Assembly: GCF_014284305.1 (NCBI RefSeq)
Contig: NZ_JACOFW010000009.1
Coordinates: forward strand, 89,602-153,601
Length of the DNA stretch: 64,000 bases
Reading direction: 5' to 3'
Source: Affinundibacterium seohonense
GTDB lineage: Bacteria; Pseudomonadota; Gammaproteobacteria; Burkholderiales; Burkholderiaceae_D
Below the pieces are notes generated by a model. The model was not told the DNA's origin, ran no database searches, and was given only the letters and a program-made list of their open reading frames with translations. Every line of letters starts with the position of its first letter. The first letter of the stretch is position 1. This document shows positions 36,766 through 46,278 of the stretch, piece after piece. The translations under genes were made by a program, and so were the position numbers.

Positions 36766-37008
36766 TTATTCGCTACGTAATTGCGCCTCGAGTGCGGCGA
36801 CACGCGCCTCTAAGGCCTCCAGTTTGCTGCGAGTCTTTGCCAACACTTGGGCTTGGATATCAAATTCTTCGCGTGTTACCAAATCAAGTTTGGCAAAGCC
36901 CTGACTCATCATTGCCTTGACGTTCTTTTCGATATCTTTGGCCGGTGAGTTTTCCAAGACTTGTTGCACTTTGGCTTGCATGTCATTAAAAAATTGATTT
37001 GGTTCCAT
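36766..37008 (-). CDS. ubiK: Ubiquinone biosynthesis accessory factor UbiK (BMFP domain)
   Basis: 80 residues from the ATG at 37008. The sequence NQFFNDMQAKVQQVLENSPAKDIEKNVKAMMSQGFAKLDLVTREEFDIQ and the C-terminal coiled coil (LAKTRSKLEALEARVAALEAQ) match the BMFP/UbiK family, which helps assemble the ubiquinone-synthesis complex and binds membranes. The frame is open for 15 more codons, but the sequence before 37008 is not family-like. It is divergent from the torF-like gene. Confidence 0.92.
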   Translation of the reverse strand: MEPNQFFNDMQAKVQQVLENSPAKDIEKNVKAMMSQGFAKLDLVTREEFDIQAQVLAKTRSKLEALEARVAALEAQLRSE

Positions 37009-37035
37009 AAACTTTCCTATCGTTGATATTGAATT

Positions 37036-37094
37036 AGCGCTTTTTTGGTGCATTATAAAATTTCCCGTACGGAAAATTGCGCTATTTCGGTGCG
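37036..37094 (+). promoter_or_regulatory. Two NtrC-like enhancer sites
   Basis: AGCGCTTTTTTGGTGCA at 37036-37052 and TGCGCTATTTCGGTGCG at 37078-37094 each approximate the NtrC palindrome (TGCACC-N5-GGTGCA). Their centres are 42 bp apart, about four helical turns, and they lie about 190-240 bp upstream of the sigma-54 promoter at 37281. Confidence 0.62.
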
Positions 37095-37280
37095 AATTTC
37101 ACATATTAGTATAAATAGATTCAAATAATGTATTTTATTTTTATCTGTCTGCCTTCTGACAACAAAGCCAAGTTCTCTTAAAAAAAATTGTTTTTCTATA
37201 GGGAAGGAGCGATCAGTTCACCATACCACTTATTCTATCCTAACGCCGACGTCGGTATTTTTTGCGCACTGCAATAAAGC

Positions 37281-37296
37281 TGGCACGAGTTCTGCT
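37281..37296 (+). promoter_or_regulatory. Sigma-54 (-24/-12) promoter of torF-like-glnK-amt
   Basis: TGGCACGAGTTCTGCT matches TGGCACG-N4-TTGCW except one base, with the GG and GC dinucleotides 10 bp apart. It lies 72 bp upstream of the first gene's ATG. Confidence 0.78.
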
Positions 37297-37367
37297 AATA
37301 CCAAGTTAAACAGCAAGAATCTGTAGCAATGATCCAATTTTTATAAACCATCAATGAGGGAATTACC

Positions 37368-38126
37368 ATGAAAAAGATCTTACTCTGCGCAGCATTAAGC
37401 AGTTGTTTTACAGGCGTCTTGTTGTCAAGTTCTGTGTCTGCCCAAGAAGCAAAACCAGAACATGAAGTCAGCTTTAACTTAGGTGCAGTGAGCGACTACC
37501 GCTACCGTGGTATTTCCCAATCGCGCCTAAAGCCTGCTTTGCAAGGCGGTGCTGACTACGTGAATAACGTGAATGGCCTATATGTTGGAACTTGGTTGTC
37601 GACTATCAAATGGACGAAAGATGCCGGCGGTAGTGGTGAAGTCGAAATGGATATCTATGCCGGAAAACGCGGCTCAATTACGGCAGATGTAAGTTATGAC
37701 GTCGGTGTACTCACTTACGTTTATCCAAGTAATGGTTTGAAAAACGTCGCGGGCTTTGTCGATGCCAACACTACAGAAATTTACGGACAAATTGGTACAG
37801 GCCCTGTTTACGTTAAGTATTCCCATTCCGTGACTAATCTGTTCGGTTTTGTTGAGAGTACCAATAGTGGATACCTCGATCTAGGTGCCAATGTCGACAT
37901 GGGCGAAGGTTACACATTGAATCTTCACTATGGTCGTCAGACTGTCAAAAACAATACTTCCTACTCGTATAACGATTGGAAACTCGGCGTCACCAAAGAA
38001 TTGGTGGGCGTTAACTTCAGCTTAGCAGTCATCGGTACCAGCGCTGACGACAAGCTGTATAGAACACCGGCTGGCAAATTCACTGGTAAAACCAGTTTAG
38101 TTTTGTCTGCTGTGAAAGCATTTTAA
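37368..38126 (+). CDS. TorF-family putative porin
   Basis: 252 residues with a signal peptide (LLCAALSSCFTGVLLSSSVSAQ). The mature beta-barrel has the family opening EVSFNLGAVSDYRYRGISQSRLKPALQGGADYV and alternating strands; it ends in the aromatic AF. Members are outer-membrane proteins of unknown substrate, and in Burkholderiales they commonly precede glnK-amt. It is the first gene behind the sigma-54 promoter and so probably helps ammonium or nitrogen compounds across the outer membrane under nitrogen limitation; that role is inferred. Confidence 0.9.
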   Translation: MKKILLCAALSSCFTGVLLSSSVSAQEAKPEHEVSFNLGAVSDYRYRGISQSRLKPALQGGADYVNNVNGLYVGTWLSTIKWTKDAGGSGEVEMDIYAGKRGSITADVSYDVGVLTYVYPSNGLKNVAGFVDANTTEIYGQIGTGPVYVKYSHSVTNLFGFVESTNSGYLDLGANVDMGEGYTLNLHYGRQTVKNNTSYSYNDWKLGVTKELVGVNFSLAVIGTSADDKLYRTPAGKFTGKTSLVLSAVKAF

Positions 38127-38135
38127 TTTTCTTAA

Positions 38136-38504
<369 letters not shown>

Positions 38505-38519
38505 CGACGAGAGTACATC

Positions 38520-40088
38520 ATGAATAAATTATTGAAATCGTTTGCTGCGCTAGTTTGCGTCGTTGCAATGACGCAAGCGAGTTGGGCAAGTCCACAAGAA
38601 GCGTCTGCTAGTGCATCCGCGAGCGTGGCTTCGACCACTACTGCAGCCGCCAGTATGGCGAGCGTTGAGGTCGCTGCATCCGCGCCAGCAGTCAGTGCAC
38701 CAGCTGCGGCCGCTGCAGTAACTGAAGCAACGCCAGCGGCTGCAGCAGCGCCTGCACCGACGGCAAACAAAGGCGACACTGCTTGGATGTTAGTGGCTAC
38801 CTTGTTGGTCACCATGATGGCAATTCCAGGTCTAGCCTTGTTCTATGGTGGTTTGGTACGCGCTAAAAATATGTTATCGGTCTTACTGCAAGTATTCATG
38901 ATCTTCTCTGTGATCATCGTACTCTGGTGTATCTACGGCTATTCATTGGCATTTACTGAAGGCGGCCGCTTTATCGGGAAATTTGATCGCGTCATGTTGC
39001 AAGGCATTTGGGATCCTGTCCAAGCTACATTTACGACTGCGGCGACCTTTACAAAAGGCGTGGTGCTGCCAGAATTTGTCTTCGCGGCTTTCCAGGCAAC
39101 TTTCGCAGCCATTACCTGTGGTCTGATTATTGGTGCGTTTGCAGAACGCGCGAAGTTCAAAGCAGTATTGGCCTTTGTTGTGATCTGGTTCACCTTCAGT
39201 TATTTACCTATCGCGCATATGGTTTGGTTCTGGACCGGGCCTGATGCGATCAAAGATGCCGCAACATTAGCGACAGAGACTGCAAAAGCAGGATTCTTAT
39301 TCCAAATGGGTGCATTAGATTTCGCCGGTGGTACGGTCGTTCACATCAACGCCGCAGTAGCTGGTTTGGTCGGTGCATTCATGATCGGTAAGCGTGTTGG
39401 TTACGGTAAAGAAGCGATGGCTCCTCACTCGTTGACGATGACGATGATAGGTGCTTCCCTGTTGTGGGTGGGCTGGTTTGGTTTCAATGCAGGTTCTGCA
39501 TACGAAGCTAACGATATCGCTGCCTTGGCTTTCATCAATACCCTGTTAGCGACAGCAGCGGCAACGGTTTCTTGGGTCTTTGGTGAATGGATGACAAAGG
39601 GCAAACCGTCGATGTTAGGTGCAGCCTCTGGTGCAGTTGCTGGCTTGGTTGCGATTACCCCTGCGTGTGGTTTCGTTGGACCTATGGGGGGCTTGGTCAT
39701 TGGTTTGGCATCAGGTATCGTCTGTTTGTGGGGCGTGAACGGCTTGAAACGTTTGTTGGGTGCAGATGACTCTTTGGATGTGTTTGGCGTCCATGGTGTC
39801 GGTGGTATTTTGGGCGCCTTGTTGACAGGTGTCTTTGCATCACCAGCATTGGGTGGTCAAGGCATCTTCGATTACGTTGCCAATAAGATGTCTGCAGATC
39901 CCTATAACATCATCGGTCAAGTGACTACACAGGCAACCGCTGTTGGTGTGACGATCGCCTGGTCAGCGGTGGTGTCCATTGTGGCCTACAAACTGGTCGA
40001 TATCGTGATCGGTTTGCGCGTTCCTGAAGATGAAGAACGTGAAGGCTTGGATATTACTAGCCACGGTGAATCTGCTTACCACTCCTAA
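38520..40088 (+). CDS. amt: Ammonium transporter Amt
   Basis: 522 residues. A cleavable signal peptide (MNKLLKSFAALVCVVAMTQASWA) is followed by a 55-residue Ala/Ser/Thr/Pro-rich region, then the 11-helix Amt core beginning GDTAWMLVATLLV. Core motifs seen: GGLVRAKN, the DFAGGTVVHINAAVAGLVGA signature, and the cytoplasmic tail DEEREG. The Ala-rich periplasmic extension makes it longer than E. coli AmtB (428). It imports ammonium as NH3/NH4+ and is controlled by GlnK, encoded just upstream. Confidence 0.96.
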   Translation: MNKLLKSFAALVCVVAMTQASWASPQEASASASASVASTTTAAASMASVEVAASAPAVSAPAAAAAVTEATPAAAAAPAPTANKGDTAWMLVATLLVTMMAIPGLALFYGGLVRAKNMLSVLLQVFMIFSVIIVLWCIYGYSLAFTEGGRFIGKFDRVMLQGIWDPVQATFTTAATFTKGVVLPEFVFAAFQATFAAITCGLIIGAFAERAKFKAVLAFVVIWFTFSYLPIAHMVWFWTGPDAIKDAATLATETAKAGFLFQMGALDFAGGTVVHINAAVAGLVGAFMIGKRVGYGKEAMAPHSLTMTMIGASLLWVGWFGFNAGSAYEANDIAALAFINTLLATAAATVSWVFGEWMTKGKPSMLGAASGAVAGLVAITPACGFVGPMGGLVIGLASGIVCLWGVNGLKRLLGADDSLDVFGVHGVGGILGALLTGVFASPALGGQGIFDYVANKMSADPYNIIGQVTTQATAVGVTIAWSAVVSIVAYKLVDIVIGLRVPEDEEREGLDITSHGESAYHS

Positions 40089-40150
40089 GATAGTCGGGGT
40101 TTAGCAGTAAGAAGAACAATAATTTGGTATCGTTTCTTGGTGGGACTTTA

Positions 40151-40184
40151 CGCCTCTCAGTAACTTGAGAGGCGTTTTTTTATT
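40151..40184 (+). terminator. Rho-independent terminator of amt
   Basis: CGCCTCTCA / TGAGAGGCG stem (9 bp, loop GTAACT) followed by seven T; 62 bp after the amt stop and 6 bp before the minus-strand kinase's end. Confidence 0.92.
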
Positions 40185-40189
40185 TGGCT

Positions 40190-43072
40190 TTAGGGTGCGA
40201 AAATCGGTAGTTGCAAGGTAACGATTGTGCCAACATCGACCTTGCTTTCCACGACGATGCTGCCACCCAATAAATCGGTCACGATGTTGTGCACAATATT
40301 CATGCCTAGTCCACTGCCACCATGGCCAAGTTTGGTAGTAAAAAAAGGATCAAACACGCGCCGCAAATGCTCGGGACGCATGCCATTACCATTATCGCTA
40401 AAGCGAATTTTGACATACTGCGCATCGCTGAGTTCGGCACGTAATTGCATCATCCCACCATTGCGGTCTTCAAAGCCGTGCAAGAGTGCGTTGTTGATAA
40501 AATTAGTGATCACTTGCCCGTAGGGACCAGGATATCCGTCAATTTCAATTGACTCAGGGATATCAATTTGCAATTCGTGTCCATTCTTATTGATACGACT
40601 CTGCATGGTGCGCACAATTTCTTGACTTGTCTTGAGCAAATTGAAAGGTCGACGTTGCTGACTCGTCTGGTCAACCGAAACTTGTTTGAAACTACTGATC
40701 AGCTCACTCGCGTTTGAAAGATTGCGTATGAGCATCTCGTTGGCCTCAGTTAATCCCGAGGTAAACTGGGTAAAACCGGATCGCTTGAGCGTGCCTGCTT
40801 CAAACTGCTGAATGAATCTCAGGGAATTTTCTCTTAAGGTCGTCGCTGTCAGTACGCAGTTCCCTAGCGGGGTATTGATTTCGTGAGCGATCCCTGCCAC
40901 CAAAGCGCCAAGTGCTGCGAGTTTTTCTTTTGACATCAAGAGCTGCTGGGCGGTGGATAATTGTTGATAAGTATCGGCATTATCAAACGCCACGGCGGTG
41001 TATGCTGCCAAGGTGGTGAGCATATCAACATGCATACGCTCGAACGCATTTCTATGTTGGCTTTGCATCGATAGTAAGCCTAATAGTCGGTCTTTGACGA
41101 TGAGTGGAACGTAGATTAACGATAATGGCGCAAAGCCTTCGTTGATCTCTGCAAATGACTCAGTCGCGACCAATTTATCCAAACCATCCATACCAACGTA
41201 ATGCAAATAGTCCTCATGCACATCATTGATGTAGATGGGCTTTTTGTGTTGAACACACCAGACTGATAGGAGATCTGGTTCCTGTAGATTGCGGTGATAA
41301 GGCAATAGCGCTTGGCCTTGAAAAATATTGCAGGGAAAATCGATCATCCCTTGTTCCGCTTTATAAATACCGACCGACAAGAGCTCAGCGGGCATGAGTT
41401 TTTGAACGTATTGATACAGCGTCTGTATGATACTTTCCCGGTCTAGCTGCGAAGTAATTTCGCGACCGATCTCACTGAGCATAAAAATGTTCTGATGCGC
41501 TGTGCGCAATAGCTCGGTTCTCTCCTGCAACTCATGAGTGCGTTCAGCCACGCGATTTTCCAGACGGCTTTGAGCTTTCCTATACTCATCGAGACTAAGA
41601 ATCTGCTGGATTAAATTGGCTAGGTGGCTGCCGAATAAAAGATCCTCTCGACTCCAGTTTTTTCGCTGTCCGGCTTTGCCGAAATTGATGACACCAATTT
41701 GGTTTCCATGCAGACGGACGGAAATTTCTAGTAAGGAACAAAGTTCAACGCCTTGATAAAGTTGGCTTAGTTCTGCTGCAGCGGGATGTATACGCAGGTC
41801 ATGAATGGCGATTGGTGCGTGAAGATTTTGTATCACCTGAAAATACTTCAAGTAATCTTGTTGTCGTAAGCGTTTGCCGACACCAAAAGGAAAAGCTAGT
41901 TCTCCTGCAATCATTTCACAACGTAATTCTTCCTTGTTTTTGAGCCATAAACAAATACTGTCGACTTGCAAAATGTTGAGCGCCTCGTTACATACATACT
42001 GAAGCGCTTCCGGTAAATCCTTATCCTCTAGCTGACTGTTAGATGACAGATCAAGCAGCAATTCAATTGCCGGTTTTTTGGATAAGTCATATTCACGCAA
42101 CTCTCTAAATTTGTCGATAACACTGGCATCGGTAATTTCTTTGCTCAATTGGTGATGGGCACGCGCATAGGACAAGGCTAATTCGGTTTGCCCAGTCGTT
42201 TCATACAGGCGCGATAAGGCATTACTGCATTGAGCCCGTTGTTGACGCGATTCGATTTTTTCCGCTTTGTGTAAAGCCTCCAAATACACCTCAATCGCTG
42301 CGGTCGGCTGTCGTTGCGCAACGAAAATTTCACCCAAGGTATTTGAGGCCGCACAGAGCAGCCATTGGTTATCGCAGGATAATGCTAACTGAATCGCTGT
42401 ATTGACTTCATGCAAGGCATCTTCTAGTTGACCTTCTTGTAGCGACAAGGCGCCCAAATGCCAGTGCGCTTCCGCAACATATTCAGCGATGCCGCCACGT
42501 TTAGCCTCGCGAATAGCGATAGTAAACAATTGTTTGGCATCGGCACTTCTGCCGATATGCAGATTGTTAACGCCGAGATTGATCGCTTGCTTACTTTTTA
42601 GATAAGGACGATCAAAGGTTTCCAATAACAAACCAGCGTCTTGGTGAAAACGAGCACCTGTTTCCCAATCCCCCAAGGCATCGTAAATTTGCCCTAATCC
42701 AATCCGTGCTTCCACCAAAACTTCCGTATCTCGTGTGATCTTGCATAGATCGATACACCGAGTCCAGAAGCGGATTGCTTCTCGATAAATACCTTGTGTA
42801 TAGCGGATGCGCCCAAGGCATAACATGATGCGCCCCGCTTGGTAAGTCAAACCGAAATGTTCTGCTTGTTGCAGGCCATCATAAAGCTCGTCGTTCAGTG
42901 CGACGGCAATACCAAGACGTTCGCAAATAAAGAAGCGACGCACCAACGCATTAAGCGCTAATGACAAGCGTTTTTCGCGATAAGCTTGTTGCTCTAATCG
43001 CTGGAATAGGCGGATCGCTAGGTGAGGATGCCGTCTGGCACAGCGTTCTACGCGCTGGATGAGTTCATTCAT
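40190..43072 (-). CDS. Large sensor histidine kinase with TPR and two GAF domains
   Basis: 960 residues, no membrane helix seen, so soluble. Residues 1-320 form repeated helical TPR hairpins (for example EAHWHLGALSLQEGQLEDALHEVNTAIQLAL). Two GAF domains follow, at about 355-500 and 555-710 with a coiled coil in between (RLENRVAERTHELQERTELL). The kinase has the phospho-acceptor in LVAGIAHEINTPLGN near 731, N-box TNFINNALLHGFED and G-boxes DNGNGM and GGSGLGMNIV. It has no adjacent response regulator, so the partner is unknown. The TPR part probably senses protein partners. Confidence 0.92.
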   Translation of the reverse strand: MNELIQRVERCARRHPHLAIRLFQRLEQQAYREKRLSLALNALVRRFFICERLGIAVALNDELYDGLQQAEHFGLTYQAGRIMLCLGRIRYTQGIYREAIRFWTRCIDLCKITRDTEVLVEARIGLGQIYDALGDWETGARFHQDAGLLLETFDRPYLKSKQAINLGVNNLHIGRSADAKQLFTIAIREAKRGGIAEYVAEAHWHLGALSLQEGQLEDALHEVNTAIQLALSCDNQWLLCAASNTLGEIFVAQRQPTAAIEVYLEALHKAEKIESRQQRAQCSNALSRLYETTGQTELALSYARAHHQLSKEITDASVIDKFRELREYDLSKKPAIELLLDLSSNSQLEDKDLPEALQYVCNEALNILQVDSICLWLKNKEELRCEMIAGELAFPFGVGKRLRQQDYLKYFQVIQNLHAPIAIHDLRIHPAAAELSQLYQGVELCSLLEISVRLHGNQIGVINFGKAGQRKNWSREDLLFGSHLANLIQQILSLDEYRKAQSRLENRVAERTHELQERTELLRTAHQNIFMLSEIGREITSQLDRESIIQTLYQYVQKLMPAELLSVGIYKAEQGMIDFPCNIFQGQALLPYHRNLQEPDLLSVWCVQHKKPIYINDVHEDYLHYVGMDGLDKLVATESFAEINEGFAPLSLIYVPLIVKDRLLGLLSMQSQHRNAFERMHVDMLTTLAAYTAVAFDNADTYQQLSTAQQLLMSKEKLAALGALVAGIAHEINTPLGNCVLTATTLRENSLRFIQQFEAGTLKRSGFTQFTSGLTEANEMLIRNLSNASELISSFKQVSVDQTSQQRRPFNLLKTSQEIVRTMQSRINKNGHELQIDIPESIEIDGYPGPYGQVITNFINNALLHGFEDRNGGMMQLRAELSDAQYVKIRFSDNGNGMRPEHLRRVFDPFFTTKLGHGGSGLGMNIVHNIVTDLLGGSIVVESKVDVGTIVTLQLPIFAP

Positions 43073-43195
43073 GGATAGTGTTGTTTAGAATATTCCCGTC
43101 TTAAAGTTATCTGTCCGAAAATGGCTAGAAATGTTCATGCTTTCCCGTTTAAGCTTCGTCAATCGTAACGGACTTCTTGATTCAATCCCCAGCAT

Positions 43196-44686
43196 ATGAC
43201 AATAATTCAAGATCGCAATTCAGATATCTCACATGATTATTATCGTGCCCTCGCTGCCAAGGATGCCCGTTTCGATGGGGTATTTTTTGCTGGCATTAGG
43301 ACAACAGGAATTTATTGTCGTCCAATTTGTCGGGTCAAGACACCACGTCAGAGTTCGTGTGTCTTTTTTAGTTCACAAGCGGCTGCGGAAGCTGCGGGTT
43401 TTCGACCATGCCTGCGGTGCCGACCAGAGTTAGCTCCGTACGACTTGCAACAAAATCTAGCGCATGCGATATGGCACAAAATTGCCGCCGGTGCTTTGAA
43501 CGAGTCAGGGGTAGAGATCTTTGCCAAGCAAGTGGGCCTGTCCTCGCGTCAGTTACGTCGGGTGATCTTACAAGAGTTTGGTGTAAGTCCGATTGAGTTG
43601 GCACAAACCCAGCGGCTTTTGTTTGCAAAAAAATTGATACAAGAAACGCAACTGAGTATGACGGAAATCGCATTTGCTGCTGGTTTTGGTAGTGTCAGAC
43701 GGTTTAATGCCCTATTTGAGACCCGCTACAAAATGACGCCCGCCTCGATTCGTCGCTTGGCGTTGCCAAGCTCGCCAGATCAAGGCATTACGCTGCGCTT
43801 AGCCTATCGCCCGCCCTATGCATGGGATGCATTGCTCAACTATTTGCACGGGCGAGCGATGGCGGGTTTAGAGCAAGTTGATCTGCAACGCGGCCTCTAT
43901 CGGCGCAGTGTGCAGATCGAAGGCAAACAAGGCTGGATACAGGTCAGTCATCTGCCCGAGCGTCAACAGTTACTGCTGGAAATTGCCCCAAGCTTAAGCA
44001 AAGTGTTGCTGCCCTTGTTGGCCAAGGTGCGTCAACAATTTGATGTGGAAGCTAACCCTGTGGCGATCGCCGCCCACCTGCAGAGTGATCCACGACTGGC
44101 TCAACAAATGATGCGGACTCCAGGCTTGCGGGTGCCGGGAAGCTTCGATGCTTTTGAATTGGCGATTAGAGCGATCTTGGGGCAGCAAGTTAGTGTTGCT
44201 GGCGCGACCACGGTGTCGGGACGACTGGTGCAAAAATTTGGTGCGCCAGTCACGACGCCGTGGAGTGAGCTTGCTTACCACTTTCCTAGTCCAGACTATT
44301 TGGCTCGACAAAGTATTGACGATATAGCTTCGATTGGTGTGCCTCGAACTAGAGCCGCCACTATTCATGCTTTCGCCGTATTTAGTGCAGCCGGTGGTTT
44401 GCAAATACCGCCAAACTGTTCACTTCATGACCTCGTCATGCGCCTAAAAGCCTTGCCCGGGATCGGTGAATGGACGGCGCAGTACATTGCGATGCGTGCC
44501 CTGCGTTTTTCCAATGCATTCCCCGCTGGTGATTTGGGTTTGCAGAAGGCTGTGAGTGTGGGTATGGATTCGCGCTGCACAGAAAAGCAACTATTGGCGC
44601 TCGCTGACGCTTGGTCACCATGGCGAGGTTATGCCGCGCTATTGCTATGGCAATCCCTGAGCGTTCCCCAAACTGAAATGAACTAA
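43196..44686 (+). CDS. alkA: Ada-type regulator/AlkA DNA-3-methyladenine glycosylase fusion
   Basis: 496 residues. Domain order: Ada N-terminal zinc domain with the four cysteines in GIYCRPIC (C41, C45) and FRPCLRCRPE; AraC-type helix-turn-helix (LSSRQLRRVILQEFGVSP, RFNALFETRYKMTP); then AlkA glycosylase (FELAIRAILGQQVSVAGA, LPGIGEWTAQYIAMRAL with the catalytic aspartate nearby in FPAGDLGLQ). It repairs alkylated bases and can activate its own regulon after the first cysteine is methylated by phosphotriesters. The MGMT half of E. coli Ada is a separate gene (ogt), four bases downstream. Confidence 0.93.
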   Translation: MTIIQDRNSDISHDYYRALAAKDARFDGVFFAGIRTTGIYCRPICRVKTPRQSSCVFFSSQAAAEAAGFRPCLRCRPELAPYDLQQNLAHAIWHKIAAGALNESGVEIFAKQVGLSSRQLRRVILQEFGVSPIELAQTQRLLFAKKLIQETQLSMTEIAFAAGFGSVRRFNALFETRYKMTPASIRRLALPSSPDQGITLRLAYRPPYAWDALLNYLHGRAMAGLEQVDLQRGLYRRSVQIEGKQGWIQVSHLPERQQLLLEIAPSLSKVLLPLLAKVRQQFDVEANPVAIAAHLQSDPRLAQQMMRTPGLRVPGSFDAFELAIRAILGQQVSVAGATTVSGRLVQKFGAPVTTPWSELAYHFPSPDYLARQSIDDIASIGVPRTRAATIHAFAVFSAAGGLQIPPNCSLHDLVMRLKALPGIGEWTAQYIAMRALRFSNAFPAGDLGLQKAVSVGMDSRCTEKQLLALADAWSPWRGYAALLLWQSLSVPQTEMN

Positions 44687-44690
44687 GCTT

Positions 44691-45173
44691 ATGCACCAAC
44701 AATATCTGATACATCCAACGATCTGTGGCCCATTGCGGCTAGTCGCCAGTCAACGCGGCCTGTGTGGTGTTTATTTCCCTGAACATAAACACATACAACT
44801 CGATTCCGCTTGGGAATTGAACTCACAAAATTCCTTATTACAAATGGCAGCCCAGCAACTGGATGCATATTTCGCAGGGACACGTCAACAATTTGACTTG
44901 CCTTTAGATTGTTCTCATGGCACGGCTTTTCAGCAAGAAGTGTGGCGAGCCCTGCAGACTATTCCGTATGGCGAGGTCTGTAGTTATTCCGCGCTTGCAC
45001 AGCAAATTGCTAGACCGAAGGCAGTACGCGCCGTGGGGGCAGCGAATGGCCGTAATCCTCTTTCTATCATCATTCCCTGCCACCGGGTGATTGCCGCTAA
45101 TGGACAACTGCAAGGCTATGCAGGCGGGCTCGCAAACAAGCACGCATTGTTGACTCTGGAAGGCTGGCACTGA
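44691..45173 (+). CDS. ogt: Methylated-DNA-protein-cysteine methyltransferase
   Basis: 160 residues. The active-site motif IIPCHRVIAANG near residue 128-135 contains the acceptor cysteine. The rest has GTAFQQEVWRALQTIPYGEVCSYSALAQQIARPKAVRAVGAANGRNP, the conserved DNA-binding/arginine-finger segment, and the closing GYAGGLANKHALLTLE. It removes methyl groups from O6-methylguanine in a suicide reaction. It starts 4 bases after alkA, so the two form an alkylation-repair operon. Confidence 0.96.
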   Translation: MHQQYLIHPTICGPLRLVASQRGLCGVYFPEHKHIQLDSAWELNSQNSLLQMAAQQLDAYFAGTRQQFDLPLDCSHGTAFQQEVWRALQTIPYGEVCSYSALAQQIARPKAVRAVGAANGRNPLSIIIPCHRVIAANGQLQGYAGGLANKHALLTLEGWH

Positions 45174-45280
45174 ATTTACATTTCCTGTTCTAAATCCTTG
45201 AAAAACAAGGAGAAAATTACCCTAATGAAAACAAAATAAGCCTCTCCATTAACTATTTTGATGCGATGCACAAAAAAAGC

Positions 45281-45308
45281 TTGACGCTTAAAAAATAGTC
45301 AGTAGAAT
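45281..45308 (+). promoter_or_regulatory. Sigma-70-type promoter of phaP
   Basis: TTGACG at 45281-45286 and TAGAAT at 45303-45308 with a 16-base spacer form a near-consensus promoter about 105 bp before the phaP start codon. Confidence 0.72.
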
Positions 45309-45314
45309 ACGAAT

Positions 45315-45327
45315 TGTTGCGGTGCAC
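45315..45327. promoter_or_regulatory. PhaR-like operator upstream of phaP
   Basis: TGTTGCGGTGCAC fits the PhaR/PhbF pattern TG-N-TGC-N3-GCAA (one base off). It directly follows the -10 element, where a repressor would block transcription. Confidence 0.55.
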
Positions 45328-45412
45328 CATGTTTAAAGATTTTTTGGGACTCACTGCCATTTTGATTCAAACCGAATCGTCAATCTGACTCGTCAACTTA
45401 CCGGAGAATTCC

Positions 45413-45979
45413 ATGTACACAACACCAGAACAATTTATCGCTGCTACTAAAACTAACTTAGAAGCACAATTTGCTGCCATCACAGCATTGAACCAAAAAG
45501 CATTCGAAGGCTTGGAACAGTTCGTATCTTTGAACGTGAACGCTGCTAAAGCAACTTTCGAAGAAGGTACTGCAGCAACTCAACAATTGTTGAATGCAAA
45601 AGACGCACAAGAATTGATCGCTTTGGCATCTGCTCAAGCTAAGCCAAACGCAGAAAAAGCGATGGCTTATGGTCGTCACTTGGCAACAATCACTTCTGCA
45701 ACACAGCAAGAATTCACAAAGGCTGTTGAGTCTCATATCGCTGAAACAAACGCAAAAGTTGTTTCTTTGATCGACGAAGTGACAAAAAATGCACCAGCTG
45801 GTTCCGAACAAGCTGTAACTGCTTTGAAATCTGTTGTTGGTAACATCAACGCAGGCTACGAGCAATTGTCTAAAACAACCAAGCAAGCTGTTGCAACTTT
45901 GGAAGACAACTTGGCGAATGCAACTAAGCAATTCACACAAGCTGCAGAAAAAGCAACGACAACTGCTAAAAAGAAGTAA
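45413..45979 (+). CDS. phaP: Phasin family protein
   Basis: 188 residues of all-helical, charged and Ala-rich sequence, with the family's opening TPEQFIAATKTNLEAQF, PNAEKAMAYGRHLATI, and QAVATLEDNLANATKQFTQAAEKA near the end. Phasins coat polyhydroxybutyrate granules. Codons are strongly biased to GAA, AAA and GCT, as expected of a highly expressed gene. It has its own promoter and PhaR site and ends before the phaA gene, which has a similar operator. Confidence 0.95.
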   Translation: MYTTPEQFIAATKTNLEAQFAAITALNQKAFEGLEQFVSLNVNAAKATFEEGTAATQQLLNAKDAQELIALASAQAKPNAEKAMAYGRHLATITSATQQEFTKAVESHIAETNAKVVSLIDEVTKNAPAGSEQAVTALKSVVGNINAGYEQLSKTTKQAVATLEDNLANATKQFTQAAEKATTTAKKK

Positions 45980-46089
45980 TGTAGCCGAACAGCCTTTGGT
46001 TAAGCCAAACGCCAAACGACTACGGAGCCGCAAATTTCGTCCACAAGTGCAACTGAGCTTGTTCGAACAATAAGCGCGGCTTCACAAAG

Positions 46090-46119
46090 AAAAGCTTTCT
46101 GAAAAGAAGGCTTTTTTTT
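46090..46119 (+). terminator. Terminator after phaP
   Basis: AAAAGCTTTCT / AGAAGGCTTTT stem (one mismatch), loop GAAA, and a long T run; it separates phaP from phaA transcription. Confidence 0.75.
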
Positions 46120-46171
46120 CGTCTCAACATTTTTCTTTAAACTAAGTATTTGTCTAAAAAATAAGCACTTC

Positions 46172-46184
46172 TAATGCGGTGCAA
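46172..46184. promoter_or_regulatory. PhaR-like operator upstream of phaA
   Basis: TAATGCGGTGCAA carries TGC-GGT-GCAA as at phaP; it is about 95 bp before the phaA start, so both PHB genes may be co-regulated. Confidence 0.5.
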
Positions 46185-46278
46185 TATTTTCAAGGGCAAA
46201 TCAGCACTAAGCCGTACAGACTGGTGTAATCTTATGGATTCACCGCAACTTTGACTCAAACTATTTAGGGAGTTTCAC

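Noticed and set aside
45980..46073. Coding-like tail after phaP in the +1 frame ending in SLFEQ
   Set aside because: It reads like protein, but there is no standard slippery site at the phaP stop and known phasins end near AKKK, so a frameshift is unlikely.
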